Part shown: in pieces, positions 11,071 to 22,560 of the stretch
Layout: every line of letters begins with the position of its first letter
Numbering within the stretch: the stretch's first letter is position 1
From: Mercurialis annua
Lineage: Eukaryota; Streptophyta; Magnoliopsida; Malpighiales; Euphorbiaceae
Direction: 5' to 3'
DNA: 64,000 nucleotides
NCBI RefSeq assembly: GCF_937616625.2
Contig: NC_065574.1
Span: 11,224,501 to 11,288,500 of the forward strand
Position numbers and translations under genes: made by a program
The notes under the pieces: model-generated
What the model saw: only the letters and a program-made list of their open reading frames with translations
Databases searched by the model: none
What the model was told of the DNA's origin: nothing

Positions 11071-14000
11071 ATGAACCAGTACCTAATTGTACGTCCTCCA
11101 GAAATGAATCCAGACCGCAGTTGGATGTATACGAGACATGACAGAGGCTTCCTGCCGCCTGATTTTTTCCCTAATCTTGAAGAGTTCGTGAATTTTGCTG
11201 TACAACATCCCGAGTGTATGAGTGGGGAAGAGATAAAATGCCCATGTTCTAGGACAAAATGTAGAAATACAAATTTTCGAGATGTCGAAGTTGTGAAACT
11301 ACATGTCTTGCAGTCTGGGTTTGTTCCAGATTACTATGTCTGGATTCACCACGGTGAGGTGAATGTCCCTCCTGTAGTTCAGCAGCCGGCTAATGAATAC
11401 GATTACTATAATGAGGGAGGGGGAGATTTAAACTATGGCCAGAGAATGGTTATTGATGCTGCTGGTCCCGAAGTTTTTGAGGAAGAGACCCCGAATGACG
11501 AAGCTCGGAAGTTTTTTGATATGATGAGTGCGGCAGAAGAAGAAATATGGCCCGGAAATAGCAAACACTCACCCCTGTCCGCATCTGTTGAAATTTTGGA
11601 TATTAAGTGTCGACATCAGGGGTCGATATCTTTGATTGATGACACCTGCCGTTTATTACAAGAACTGCTTCCAGAGAACAACAAAATGCCGAAAAATTTT
11701 GCAAATATCAAGAAGCTGGTGAAAGGTCTCGGGTTGCCGGTCGAGGTTATTGATTGCTGTTTCCACAACTGTATGATTTACTGGGGGGCGGACGAGGATT
11801 TAACCCACTGTAAAGTTTGCACATTTCCTCGGTGGAAACCTGTAACGAAAAGCAATTCGGCCAAAAGAAGGGCTAACGTTCCGTACAAAAAAATGTTTTA
11901 TTTCCCTTTAACTCCGAGGCTGCAAAGATTGTACGCTTCCAAAGCCACAGCTAAACATATGACATGGCACGCTGAACATGAAATGGAAGACGAGAAGATG
12001 TGTCATCCTTCTGACTCTCCGGCTTGGAAACGGTTCAGTGAGTTGCATACAGATTTTGCTGACGAAACAAGAAATATCAGGCTAGGCTTATGTACTGACG
12101 GGTTTCAACCATTTGGTAGTTTTGGGAAAAATTATTCTTCCTGGCCAGTTATTGTGACGCCGTATAATCTGCCTCCTGGCATGTGCATGAAGGATGAGTT
12201 TATGTTTCTAACAATACTTGTCCCGGGACCCGGTAATCCAAAAAACCATATGGATATTTTCCTGCAGCCATTAATAGCGGAGTTGAATCAGTTGTGGGAA
12301 TCTGGAATCCGGACATATGACATTCAAAAACGGCAGAATTTTCAAATGAGGGCGGCGCTTATGTGGACAATTAATGACTTTCCCGCTTATTCAATGTTGT
12401 CCGGTTGGAGCACATCAGGAAGATTGGCATGTCCGCATTGTATGAAAAATACTGAGGCTTTCACGTTGCCCGAGAGTGGAAAACAATCGTGGTTTGATTG
12501 CCACAGAAAGTTTTTACCTACAGGTCACCATTTCCGTCGGAATGTTACCGAATTCCGAAAAGGCAAACAAGTTAGACATCAATTTGGAGGTGTGAGGACT
12601 GGAGATGAAGTGTTAGCAGAGGTGGACGGTTTGGGGTTTAAGAGGGCCTATGAGAATGATGCTAAGGCTACGAATGATGAACTATCTAAAGGCCGTGGTT
12701 GGAACCGAAAAAGTATATTTTGGGATTTACCGTATTGGAGGACAAATGTGATCCGGCATAATCTCGATGTCATGCATATTGAGAAAAATGTATTTGACAA
12801 CGTTTTCAATACCGTGCTCAATGTACCTGGTAAGACGAAAGATACGGCAAAATCTCGGGCAGAGTTGAATAAAATTTGTGATCGTCCTGGCCTGGCACAA
12901 GATGAGGAAACTGGTAGATATCCAAAGGCTTTGTATGCTTTGGACAGAGATTTAAAAAAGATTTTGTTAGAATGGATTCAAAAGTTAAAGTTTCCAGATG
13001 GTTACGTGTCCAACTTGTCTAGGTGCGTTGATTTAAACAGTTTAAAGATGATGGGCATGAAAAGTCATGATTGTCATGTCTTCATGCAACGACTTTTGCC
13101 AATTGCTCTTCGGGAGCTTCTTCCGGCAGAAGTGTGGGAGCCTTTAACAGAGTTGAGTATATTCTTCAGAGAGTTAACCGCCACATCGCTGAAAAAGGCA
13201 GATCTTCAGAGATTAGAGCTTGATATCCCGAAGATACTGTGCAAGTTGGAACGTATATTTCCGCCGAGTTTTTTTGATTCGATGGAACATCTCCCCGTAC
13301 ACCTTCCATACGAAGCTATGATGGCAGGACCTGTTCAGTATCGTTGGATGTATCCGTTTGAAAGGTGATATATTTAAAGTTCTATTTCGTCAACCGATAA
13401 TTAGGTAAATTAACTAATTATATGATTATGCAGATACCTGAGAAAACTCAAAAATAAGGTTTCGAATAAAGGCAGAGTGGAAGGAAGCATTAGCAGCGGA
13501 TATCTACTGGAGGAAACAGCAAAATTTGCATCTTTTTATTTCAAGGATGGTGATCCGATGGTACCATGTCGGATGCAAAGAAATGAAGTTTGCGAAATGG
13601 ACGTTGATGATGATTTCGACAGATTAAATATTTTCAAACCAAAAGGGCGACCTGTAGGTGCTTGTCGGAACAGATATCTGGATGATGATGAATATGTTGC
13701 TGCCCGAAGCTACATCCTTTTGAATTGCCCTGAAATCGAACCTTACAGAGAGTAAGTCTTAATATACAAATTTAAGTTCAGTATTGAAGAATTTGATACA
13801 AATTGTATTAATTCGCTCGTATTCTTGTAAAAAGAGTTTTTGAAGGTGAGTTGTATGAATTCAACCCCGAAATTACACAGACCGAAGTTGTAGTCAAATT
13901 GGAGAGGGAATTCGCCTTTTGGTTCGAGCAATATGTAAGTATTAATGTTGTTTTACCGTCGTAGTTGTATGTTATATTATCGTGTTGATATAATAATTGT

Positions 14001-14712
14001 GCTACAGGTGAAAGACCCAACTGTCAGTACCAATCCCTATATTCTAAGTCTTGCAAAGGGACCGCTTAGATCGGTCAAAACATTCAAGGGGTACTGTGTG
14101 AACGGGTTTAAATTCAATACTGAAGAATATGGGGAGGATCGGGTCACAATGAATAGCGGAGTCTGTGTAAAAGGATCACTCTACGGCCCAGCTGAAAGCG
14201 ACTTTTATGGAGTGTTGACTGACATTATTGAGTTAGAGTATCCAGCTCTACCAATAAAGAGGACGGTTTTATTTAAATGTAATTGGTTTGATCCTACAAA
14301 AACGGTTGGTATGTTAGTCCATCCTCGGTATAACATAGTGGATGTTAATCACAGAAGGAGATACAACAAATATGAACCTTTCATTTTAGCTGAACAGTCC
14401 GACCAAGTACATTACTTACCTTATCCTAGCAAAAAGCGGGACAAGAAAGATTGGTGGGCAGTATGCAAGATAAAAGCTCGCTCTGAGCTAGACATGCCTG
14501 AAACAACTGTTCCAGCTTTCCAAGATGATAGTGCAGAACATCCGCTCGATGTCATAACGAATGACGACCCGGCAAATTTAGTTGATCCGAATGGCGAGGC
14601 GGACGAGGCTGCATTACACAACCCTCCAATAGTAGAGACGGAAGATGATTATCCACCATCCTCATCAGACGATGATGACATTGGAGCGGAAGATGATATA
14701 GAAATTGCATGA
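11071..14712 (+). CDS. TNP2-like CACTA transposase
   Basis: Exons 11071-13364, 13434-13751, 13835-13934 and 14008-14712 join in frame: 3417 nt, 1138 aa. The N-terminus is a transposase-associated domain with a Cys/His cluster (about residues 14-95, including IKCPCSRTKC). The central tnp2 transposase domain covers about 300-510 and contains NDFPAYSMLSGWST and LACPHCMKN, then VIRHNLDVMHIEKNV. The C-terminal part, after the splice at MYPFERYLRK, matches the extra domains usual in plant TNP2 proteins (about 660-1060), followed by an acidic tail. It should bind the element's ends and cut them. Exon 3's acceptor (AAAAAG) is weak, so that junction is the least certain. Confidence 0.88.
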
Positions 14713-14867
14713 TTTGTTTTAATGTTATTTCTGTAGAATTTTGACTTTTATTTACGTTTGTTGATGTAGTAACTTTATTTTGGTAAAAAATTATGTGTTA
14801 TGGTTTTTATAATAGATGTGATTATTTTTTTCTTGTCGAATATTGTTTTGTAATTTGTTTTGCAGAT

Positions 14868-16640
14868 ATGAGAGGTTCAGGTTCTTCTTCTGCCGGCCGA
14901 GGCCGGGGTAGGGACACTGGTCAGGGACGTGGACGTGGACGTGGACGTGGCGACCCAGAGCAGGATCCACTTGAGAGCTCGGATCCAGGGGCTGAGCAGC
15001 AGGTGCTGGCGGGTAGACCCGCACCGCGGAGAGCGGCGAGACAGCCACAGGACCAGCCGCCAGCTACGGACGAGACTGGGAGGATTAGAGTTACACCTGA
15101 TGCTGCAAGGTATGATTGACAACTTTTTTTTAACAAATATTATTTCAAAAATGTGAAAACTAACTTTTTTGTAACGTACAGAGAAAGGTTACTAGATAGC
15201 AGGAACGACAGCGGGAGCGCATCGAGGGCGATCTTGCCCATTTTCCGATCTAGCTGGTTCCCTGAGGGTTCCTCGTGGAAGAAGCTGACAGCAGAGCATA
15301 AGGGCTTCTACTTCGAGGAGTTCAAGGTTGTTAAATTAAAATTTTAAATATATGTTTTACTGTCTTTTTGATTTCTAATTGTTTTTATTAATTAATGGTT
15401 TGCAGAAGGGTTTTTGCTGGGACTCCACCCACCCTGAGGACCTGATTAGAGGGGTCTTCTACCGACATGCGGCTAATCGGTACAAAGATACTCTCCACAA
15501 CATGAAGCCAGATAAAAAAGAGGGCAGTGTTAGTGCTGATACTTGGGCGTCGTGGAAGCGAGACTGGGATACTGCTGAGGCTAAGAAGAAGTCTGAGGTA
15601 GCACGAGCTAATCGGCTGAGTGAGCCGTCCGGAGCTGGCACCGGACCGGTTCGACATACCGCAGGATCGAGATCGGCTACGAGGCATAAGACAGTTATGG
15701 TAAGTTTTTAATATTACTAATCGTTATATATTCTGTTTATCTACTAATTAACTTTTTCATTTCATATGATAGACTGAGGAGCTCGGTCGAGAGCCCACTT
15801 TAGCTGAGTTGCATGTACGGTTGCACCTGACCAAGGCTGATCGGACTGTCTTCGTTGACAAGAGATCAAAGGATAAAAACGTAAGTTTATTTTAACCTTA
15901 ATTAGTGACTGCTTACTATGATATAAATATAACTTTATATAGTGAGTTGTTTATAGGATGTTTACGTGTTTGTTGTGGGTGTTGTGATTGCTATTTCGTA
16001 TTGTTGAAAAGAGTTGTCTGTAGTTGTTGCAGGATGTCCCTGAAAAATGGGTGATGATCTAATTTTAGAGAAAATGTTGCCGAATTTTAGTTAGAAATGT
16101 AGGTTTAAACTAATATTTGTGAAGTATTTTTATAAAGTTTTACTAAACTATAAATTTGTATTTTTATTCTCAGGACATTTCCAGGCAGAGCTTGCTGCAG
16201 CGACCCAGTCTCAGGCGGCTGGAGAAGGGAGTTCGTCGACTCCAGAGCCGATCGACGAGAACGAGCTGTTTTTGTCTCTCGAGGCAATCAAGAAGCAGCG
16301 AGTCTACGGTATTGGTTCGGCTTCAGCATCCTACATCGGCCAGAGCAGCCGATTGCGCCGCGGCGGATCATCCCAGTCACAGCAGCAGGCGGTCGTTAGT
16401 GAGGAGATCGAGCAGCGCATTGCTAGAGAGGTTGAGGAGCGACTCGAGCAGCGGATGCGTACTGTGGAGGCGGGTTTTGAAGAGCGGGTCGAGCAGCAGA
16501 TCCGTACTGTGGAGGCGGGTTTCGACGAGCGGATCCGTACTGAGCTTGCGCGACTGATGACTACACTCCCACCGGAGTTACGACCGCAGTTTCCCCCACC
16601 TCCACCTCCACCGGCTGACGACACTACTAGTTTGGAGTAG
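14868..16640 (+). CDS. Second CACTA protein (Ptta / TNPA-like)
   Basis: Clear exons are 14868-15109, 15182-15326, 15406-15699, 15773-15880 and the last, 16174-16640. The N-terminus is an RG-rich low-complexity tail (RGRGRGRGDPEQ). The core (PIFRSSWFPEGSSWKKLT, then GVFYRHAANRYKDTL and VFVDKRSKDKN) matches the plant En/Spm 'Ptta' domain. The last exon encodes a charged coiled coil with a repeated TVEAGF-ER unit and a polyproline end (PPPPPP). Phase shows that one small exon, with length 1 modulo 3, is still missing between 15880 and 16174. The role by analogy is binding of the subterminal motifs and assisting or repressing transposition. Confidence 0.75.
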
Positions 16641-16869
16641 TATAGTATTTGGACTTGGATTTTTATACTACAGTTTGCATATTTTGACTTATTTAGTATT
16701 TATCGAATTGTATACTTTTTTACCGTTTATTTATATATAACGGTTTCGGTTTATGTTTATTTGTTGTTGTCTATCGTGTATGTCTGTGATTAGTTAACGG
16801 GTCTATTAAAAAACAGGGAAATTCAAAAAATGCCGAAAAACGGGAATTTTCTGCCGAAAAAATAAAAAA

Positions 16870-17270
16870 TTAGCGACCACATATGAGCTTTTAGCGACGG
16901 ATTTTCCGTCACTATATTCCTCAAAAAAGACAAAATTGGACTAATTAGCGACGGAAAGTCCGTCGCTAATTAGTCCAATTTAGCGACTACAAGTAGCGAC
17001 GGATTATTCCGTCGCTAAATTAGCGACGGAATAATCCGTCGATAATGTGTCGGTATTTGGTCGGCTAGCCCGACCAAAATACCGACTGAACAAGGTCATA
17101 TTACCGACGGAATTGCCGTCGGTAATTTGGCGACAGTTCTCTTTTTTGGGTCGCTAAATGATTAGCGACCCAAAATGTACCGACAGATTTTTTCCGTCGG
17201 TAATCCGTCGATAACCTTATGTAGCGACGGATTTTAGCCAATCAGCGACGGAAATTTCCGTCGCTGATTG
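16870..17270. repeat. CACTA right subterminal repeat array
   Basis: About twenty TTAGCGACGGA / TACCGACGGA variants occur, mostly as inverted pairs with very short spacers, ending in the palindrome around 17240-17270 (CAGCGACGGAAA with TTTCCGTCGCTG). It is denser and more diverged than the left array, and includes a related GGTCGGCTAGCCCGACC palindrome. Confidence 0.88.
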
Positions 17271-17287
17271 GCTGATTTCTTGTAGTG

Positions 17288-17290
17288 GAA
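17288..17290. repeat. CACTA target-site duplication, right copy (GAA)
   Basis: Matches 8985-8987. The amidase reading frame resumes immediately after it with CTCGTCAAATCG (L V K S). Confidence 0.93.
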
Positions 17291-18074
17291 CTCGTCAAAT
17301 CGCCTGTGAGATCATTGGCAGACATCATCAGTTTCAACAACAATCATCCTGATCTGGTATATAAATTCTGATCAGAAAAAAAAGCCTCAGAATTGAGCAA
17401 CTCAGTACACACAGTAATTTTATGTGTCCAATCCATGCAGGAAAAGATGAAACAGTACGGTCAGGATCTATTTATAGCTTCAGAAATGACAAACGGGCTC
17501 GGAGAGGATGAGATTGCGGCAGTGAAGCTAATGGAAAAACTGTTGAAAGAAGGGTTCGAGAAAATGATGAAAGAAAACAATTTAGATGCAATGGTAACAC
17601 TCGGCTGGACTGCTTCTACGGTTCTAGCCATCGGAGGCTACCCCGCGATTAGCGTCCCAGCCGGGTATGACGGCAATGGAATGCCGTTTGGAGTATGTTT
17701 TGGAGGATTGAAAGGCATGGAACCAAAACTGATTGAGATTGCTTATGCTTTTGAGCAGGCTACATTGTCACGTCTGCCTCCTTTTTCTTACCACCACATT
17801 AAATGATTGCCTTAATAAATGTTTAGCAAAATTCTTTTAAATTCCCTACCATTATACAGAATTGTGACAAAAATCAAATGCTTTAACAGTTGCATTTCAG
17901 CACCCATACCACTTTAATGTGATATGGATCTATAAATCTGTATCAATTTGTAATGACGACTCAAAATGCCAATAGATTGAATTCTATATCTCTATATCTA
18001 AATGTCTTAAAGAAAATTTAGAAATCAACTTATTGCGCTGAAAATAATTTTTTTTACTTATATAAAATTTTAAA

Positions 18075-19211
18075 GAATAAAGGATCACTTTCACCCCCGA
18101 ACTTGCGTCAAAGTATCAAAAAAGTCCAAAGCTGGAAAATAGGATCACTTATACCCTGAACTTGTGTATTTTTGGTCAAAAACCCCCCTCCCCACTCTCA
18201 CCTCAGAGAGTGAGATACACTCTCCGGTATTGGATAGTGGTTTTGTTGGTAAAGTGGTTTTTGATAATAAAAAGGTTTAAAATAGTCCAATTCTTTTTAA
18301 ATTTTTCTCTTTTAACACATAATAATAAAAAAAGAACAAATTAGTCCTTTTAATTTTAAAACTATATATATTAAATTTATATTAACTAAAAAATAGAGGA
18401 CCTTTTTATATTTTTTACAAAAAAATTAAATTTTTTTAAATTTTTTTAGGTCTCAGGCGAGGAGGAGCTCCTCCTCGCCTGAGACGAGGAGCTGCTGCTC
18501 CGGTGAGGAGCAGCAGCTCCTCAGAAGAACATGGTCTGTTTTTCAGGCGAGGAGCGGATCCGCTCCTCGCCTGAAGAACAGACCCATCAGTTTGTTCTTC
18601 GTGAAGAAGAACAAACCGCTGGGTCTGTTCTTCTTCACGAAGAACAGAGGGTCTGTTCTTCAGGCGAGGAGCGGATCCGCTCCTCGCTTGAAGAACAGAC
18701 CTAGCGGTTTGTTCTTCGTGAAGAAGAACAAACCGCTGGATCTGTTCTTCTTCACGAAGAACAAATCTTGAGTCTGTTCTTCTTCACGAAGAACAGACCT
18801 TGCTGTTCTTCGTAAAGAAGAACAGAGAGGTTGTTCTTGGAAGAACAGACCCACCGGTCTGTTCTTCCAAGAAGAACAGCAGATTGGCCGGAAAAATTTC
18901 CGGCCAATCTGTTAAAAAAGATGAAAAAAAATTTGAAATTAGGAATTTTTTAAAAATAAAATTAGGATTTATTAATTAGAGATTTGGTATTTTAAATTGT
19001 TTTAGTTAGGATTTTATTAGGATTTAATTAATGATTAGTTAGAGTTAATTGTATTTTTATAAATCTCACTCTCCAATTAAGGTGCCACGTCATCAAAGGG
19101 GTGCTTTTGAGCCGGTTTACACAAGTTCAGGGTATAAGTGATCCGGTTTTTCAGCTTTGGACTTTTTTGATACTTTGACGCAAGTTCGGGGGTTAAAGTG
19201 ATCCTTTGTTC
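18075..19211. mobile_element. Mutator-like TIR element filled with palindromes
   Basis: The terminal inverted repeats are about 90 bp and nearly identical: left GAATAAAGGATCACTTTCAC, right (reverse complement) GAACAAAGGATCACTTTAAC. A 10-bp target duplication, AAATTTTAAA, lies at 18065-18074 and 19212-19221. No transposase is encoded. The 18450-18915 interior is a run of nested palindromes (see the separate entry), and the rest is AT-rich filler. The TIR and duplication lengths point to a non-autonomous Mutator-like element. Confidence 0.85.
18450..18915. repeat. Nested palindrome cluster
   Basis: At least eight hairpins stand side by side. Examples are TCAGGCGAGGAGGAGCTC against its complement, GAGGAGCTGCTGCTCC against GGAGCAGCAGCTCCTC, CAGGCGAGGAGCGGATCC (twice), GTTTGTTCTTCGTGAAG pairs, TCTGTTCTTCTTCACG pairs, and GATTGGCCGGAAA against TTTCCGGCCAATC. 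The GTTCTTC/GAAGAAC core recurs about twenty times in alternating orientation. No protein is supported. A transcript would fold into a long branched hairpin. Confidence 0.88.
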
Positions 19212-19221
19212 AAATTTTAAA

Positions 19222-20052
19222 TAAGCTAGAATAATACTTAGAGTGAATTGCTTTAGATTTAAATCATTAGACCAAGAATTGTGGTCTCTAAACTTATGCA
19301 CGGGATCCATTAAATTATACTTAATTACTTTAATTAATTACAAGTATAGTCAACCCTCTAATAATTAATATACATGGTGGATCAAAAATTTAGTAATTAT
19401 TAAAATTATTAAAATTATATAAAAAAATTATAAAAAAAAACTATAAAATGTATCTACATTCGTAGATCTAATATTAATATTGTATTATAAAAAATCAACT
19501 AAATATACTTTACAATCACTCACTTCAAAAGAAATAACTTTATATTGATATTGAATCAAAAAATAATTATCAAAACGATGTATTCGTAAAATAAAATAAT
19601 TTTCAATATTTTTTTGTACTAGAGATGCTTCACTTGCTTTTACTTGTTCATCTAATAATTTTCCTTAAACTTTTCTCAATTGAACAAGAAAATCATAATT
19701 TAATGGTATTTCAGCACCTTATGTATTAAGATTAGTGTTGTCCCAAATAAATCATCAATTATCATATATTTCATTAGAAAAATCTCTCTAATAATTAGTA
19801 TTTTTATAAAATATATTTTAAATTTTATTAATTATTAAATAATAAAATTATTAATTATCCGATGTGAAACAAAATTGTTTTTCTCAATTTTCTATTAATT
19901 ATTAAAATTATTGATTTATGAATATTAATTATGTTAATTAGAGAGAATATTTTTTACTTTTAAATCAAATAACTTTTAAATTGCCCATCATCATTTGTCT
20001 CTCGATTGGTTCATTTTGTACAGTTTTAAAGTTGACTTAAAAAATATCTATA
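19222..20052. other. Intergenic DNA, no gene seen
   Basis: Very AT-rich; the region around 19360-19930 looks like an old, decayed repeat ('aattattaaaattatt' recurring). Nothing further can be supported. Confidence 0.5.
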
Positions 20053-20183
20053 TCTATATATTATATAATTGAGAGGACCAACGGAGCCCTCTCATTCATT
20101 CTCACCGAATAGAGCATTCCCATCAGTTTCCACTCTTTATAAAATACTTATTTTAATTTAATTATATAATTTGAGTTTTATTA

Positions 20184-20690
20184 TGAGTTCTAATCTATAT
20201 CAATATCCTCATCTATATAAACTACATATTCTATTTATTTTTAATTCAATATTAATATTAATGACACCATTATTTTACTATTTGTTCTTTTTTTCTCCAG
20301 ATTTCACGAGCATTACTAATTGTTCCTTTTTCTCCAAATTATAAGTTCTAATCTATACCAATATCCTCATCAATGTAAATTACCTATTCTATTTATTTTT
20401 AATTCAATATAAATAACATCATTATTTTACTAGTTGTCCTTTTTTTCCAGATTCCACAAGCATTATTATCTGTTCCTTTTTCTCCAGATTCCAACGAGCA
20501 TTCTGCTAAAAAAAAAATTCTAATCTATACCAATATCCTCATCAATGTAAATTACCTATTCTATTTATTTTTAATTCAATATAAATAACATCATTATTTT
20601 ACTATTTGTCTTTTTTTTCCAGATTCCACAAGCATTACTATCTGTTCCTTTTTCTCCAGATTCCAACGAGCATTCTGCTAAAAAAAATTC
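20184..20690 (+). repeat. Tandem repeat, about 173 bp, three copies
   Basis: Copies start near 20184, 20342 and 20515, each opening with TTCTAATCTATA and containing CTCCAGATTCCAACGAGCA or a variant. The last two copies are almost identical; the first is diverged. The block lies within the Helitron. Confidence 0.85.
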
Positions 20691-22014
20691 CGGCAAATTA
20701 AAGGTATGTTTGATTGTTCTAAAGATACATTTTGAATGAGATTGAATTGCAGAGTTAGTTTCAATTATATTATAAATTGATGTACTTTGATTTCTATATT
20801 CAAAAATAGAATTTTTAGAATTATTTGAAGATGCAATTATTGTATATATTATTAAATTGAAAAGTTTGAGTATTATTATTTAGCTAATTCATTATTTTGG
20901 CATTAGTTATTAAGACTTTACTGAGTTTAGTTTTCTCATTCAGTTTCACCAAATAAAGCTTTCGCATTTAATTTCACCAAAAAAAGCATTCTCATTAGTC
21001 GTCACTTTATTTAAAACTCTTATTTTAGTTTAATTATTTATTAAATTATTATCATAACTTCTAATTTACATGGTCATCTCTTTAGTTACAGGTAGTTAGA
21101 AGTTAAGTTTTATATCAACTTCCTAAGCCTAAAAGATCAAAACAAAATAGAAAATTTTTCAAAAGAAAGAAACTCCAAAGTTTAATGAATAACTATTATT
21201 TTGTTCTAATTATGAAATTTATAACTCTTTTAAAATATGTAAATCACTTTTTCTATTTTCATAATCTAATTTTTGATTTCGAGAAATCAAATTCAAAAAA
21301 CAGAAATTCTCTAACAAATATGTCAAATTATGGAATTAGAAGGTGACTATACTTGATCTCTTATAAGAAAGCAAAACCATTCATTATTATTATTAAATTC
21401 TTTTTCCCAGATTTATTTCTTTATGCTAGGTTATATAAATCAATCGACAAAGCTTCATCGTTTTTAACAGGATACCAATATTTCTAATATGATACCAATA
21501 TTTCTAATATGGTATCGTTTCTAAACACCCTATATTCATCCACTATATTTGTTTGAATATATGTTTATTATTTTTTTCAAAATTCTTTTAATGTTGATTT
21601 TTTTTTATTTTAACTATACTATTTTTAAAAAAAAATTATTTGTCATTTTAATATATATGGCATGACTTATATTAAAACTGTAAAAAATCAATATTGTCTT
21701 TAAAAATAGCTATAAAAATAGCAAAATCAAACATGACTTATTTACAGAATTTTAATTATTGTAATAAGTTAAAATCAATAATTATTATTTATTATTTAAA
21801 ATATATAATCCAATCAATTATATTGTCTTACAAGTCATTCAAGTGCGCATCACAAAATTCAAATCATATAAAGGTTTTATTTTTATTATGAAAATTAATA
21901 TTTCTCATAGAATTTAACTTTGTATAAATTAAATATTTAACTTTTTTAAAAATTTATTTTTATATAAAATGTTTTATTTTTAAAATCAGTTTTATTGAAC
22001 TTGAATATTAATTT

Positions 22015-22560
22015 GTAAGTAGTTTTTAGTGTTTGTAAATTGAAAGATTTATAAAGATTAATTGAAAAAGATCAAGACATAAAAGAAGAAAGATGCTCAC
22101 TGGTGAATATGAACGAGATTGGTTACAACTTATTACTTTTAGAAAAAGTCGACATCGTCCTCCCATGGAGGACGGCGGCGGGTTTGCGGGCGATGGCGGG
22201 TCCAAAGAAGGCATTGGCGGATTTTGAAGCGTGTATTCAAAAAACGAAATACAATTAATGTATATTAAATAACTGAATTTTTTTTTGTGTAAGTAGTTTT
22301 TAGTGTTTGTAAATTGAAAGATTTATAAAGATTAATTGAAAAAGATCAAGACATAAAAGAAGAAAGATGCTCACTGGTAAATGTGAACGAGATTGGTTAC
22401 AACTAATTATTTTGAGAAAAAGTCGACATCGTCCTCCCATGGAAGACGACGGCGGGTTTGCGGGCGATGGCGGGTCCAAAGAAGGCATTGGCGGATTTCG
22501 AAGCGTGTATTCAAAAAACGAAATACAACTAATGTATATTAAATAACTGAATTTTTTTTT
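22015..22560 (+). repeat. 274-bp direct duplication
   Basis: 22015-22288 and 22289-22560 repeat with only a handful of substitutions (for example GGAGGACGGCGGCGGG versus GGAAGACGACGGCGGG). Each copy has a GC-richer stretch near its middle (22155-22210 and 22429-22484). The two minus-strand frames of about 62 codons are copies of each other and match nothing I recognise. Captured host DNA is possible but unproven. Confidence 0.85.

Larger units (their letters stand above)
8988..17287 (+). mobile_element. CACTA (En/Spm-type) DNA transposon, 8.3 kb, coding-competent
   Basis: It begins CACTACTAGAAATCAGC and ends with the reverse complement of CACTACAAGAAATCAGC, so the 17-bp terminal repeats differ at one base. 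A 3-bp GAA duplication flanks it. Both subterminal regions are filled with TTAGCGACGGA-type motifs in inverted pairs. It encodes a TNP2-like transposase and a second Ptta/TNPA-like protein, both on the plus strand. No stop or frameshift was found in the long exons. The intact duplication and open frames suggest a fairly recent insertion of a possibly autonomous element. Codon use and GC content are higher than in the surroundings. Confidence 0.95.
7108..17806 (+). pseudogene. Amidase-signature gene A, split by a CACTA insertion in exon 4
   Basis: Exons 7108-7647, 8172-8386, 8517-8759, 8855-8987 continued at 17291-17356, and 17441-17806 give 1563 nt (520 codons plus stop) with no other lesion once the transposon and one 3-bp target duplication are ignored. 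Residues 1-28 form a signal peptide. Amidase-signature family residues are present: Lys111 (PVLIKDG), Ser192 (CGSSSGS) and Ser216 (ETDGSI), with the family's 24-residue spacing between the serines. The closest family I recognise is the probable amidase At4g34880, which is expected to hydrolyse carboxamides; the substrate is unknown. The ATG at 7108 follows an in-frame TTG. The CACTA element makes the gene presumably null unless it is excised or spliced out. Confidence 0.9.

Noticed and set aside
14791..15136. Minus-strand and alternative-frame ORFs over the Arg-Gly tail
   Set aside because: Shadows of the second CACTA protein caused by its GC-rich repeat.
18660..18854. 64-codon minus-strand frame
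   Set aside because: It lies wholly in the nested palindromes and its residues simply repeat the hairpin sequence.
22026..22488. Two 62-codon minus-strand frames as a gene pair
   Set aside because: They are the same stretch duplicated by 274 bp within a Helitron; no recognisable protein or splice partner.
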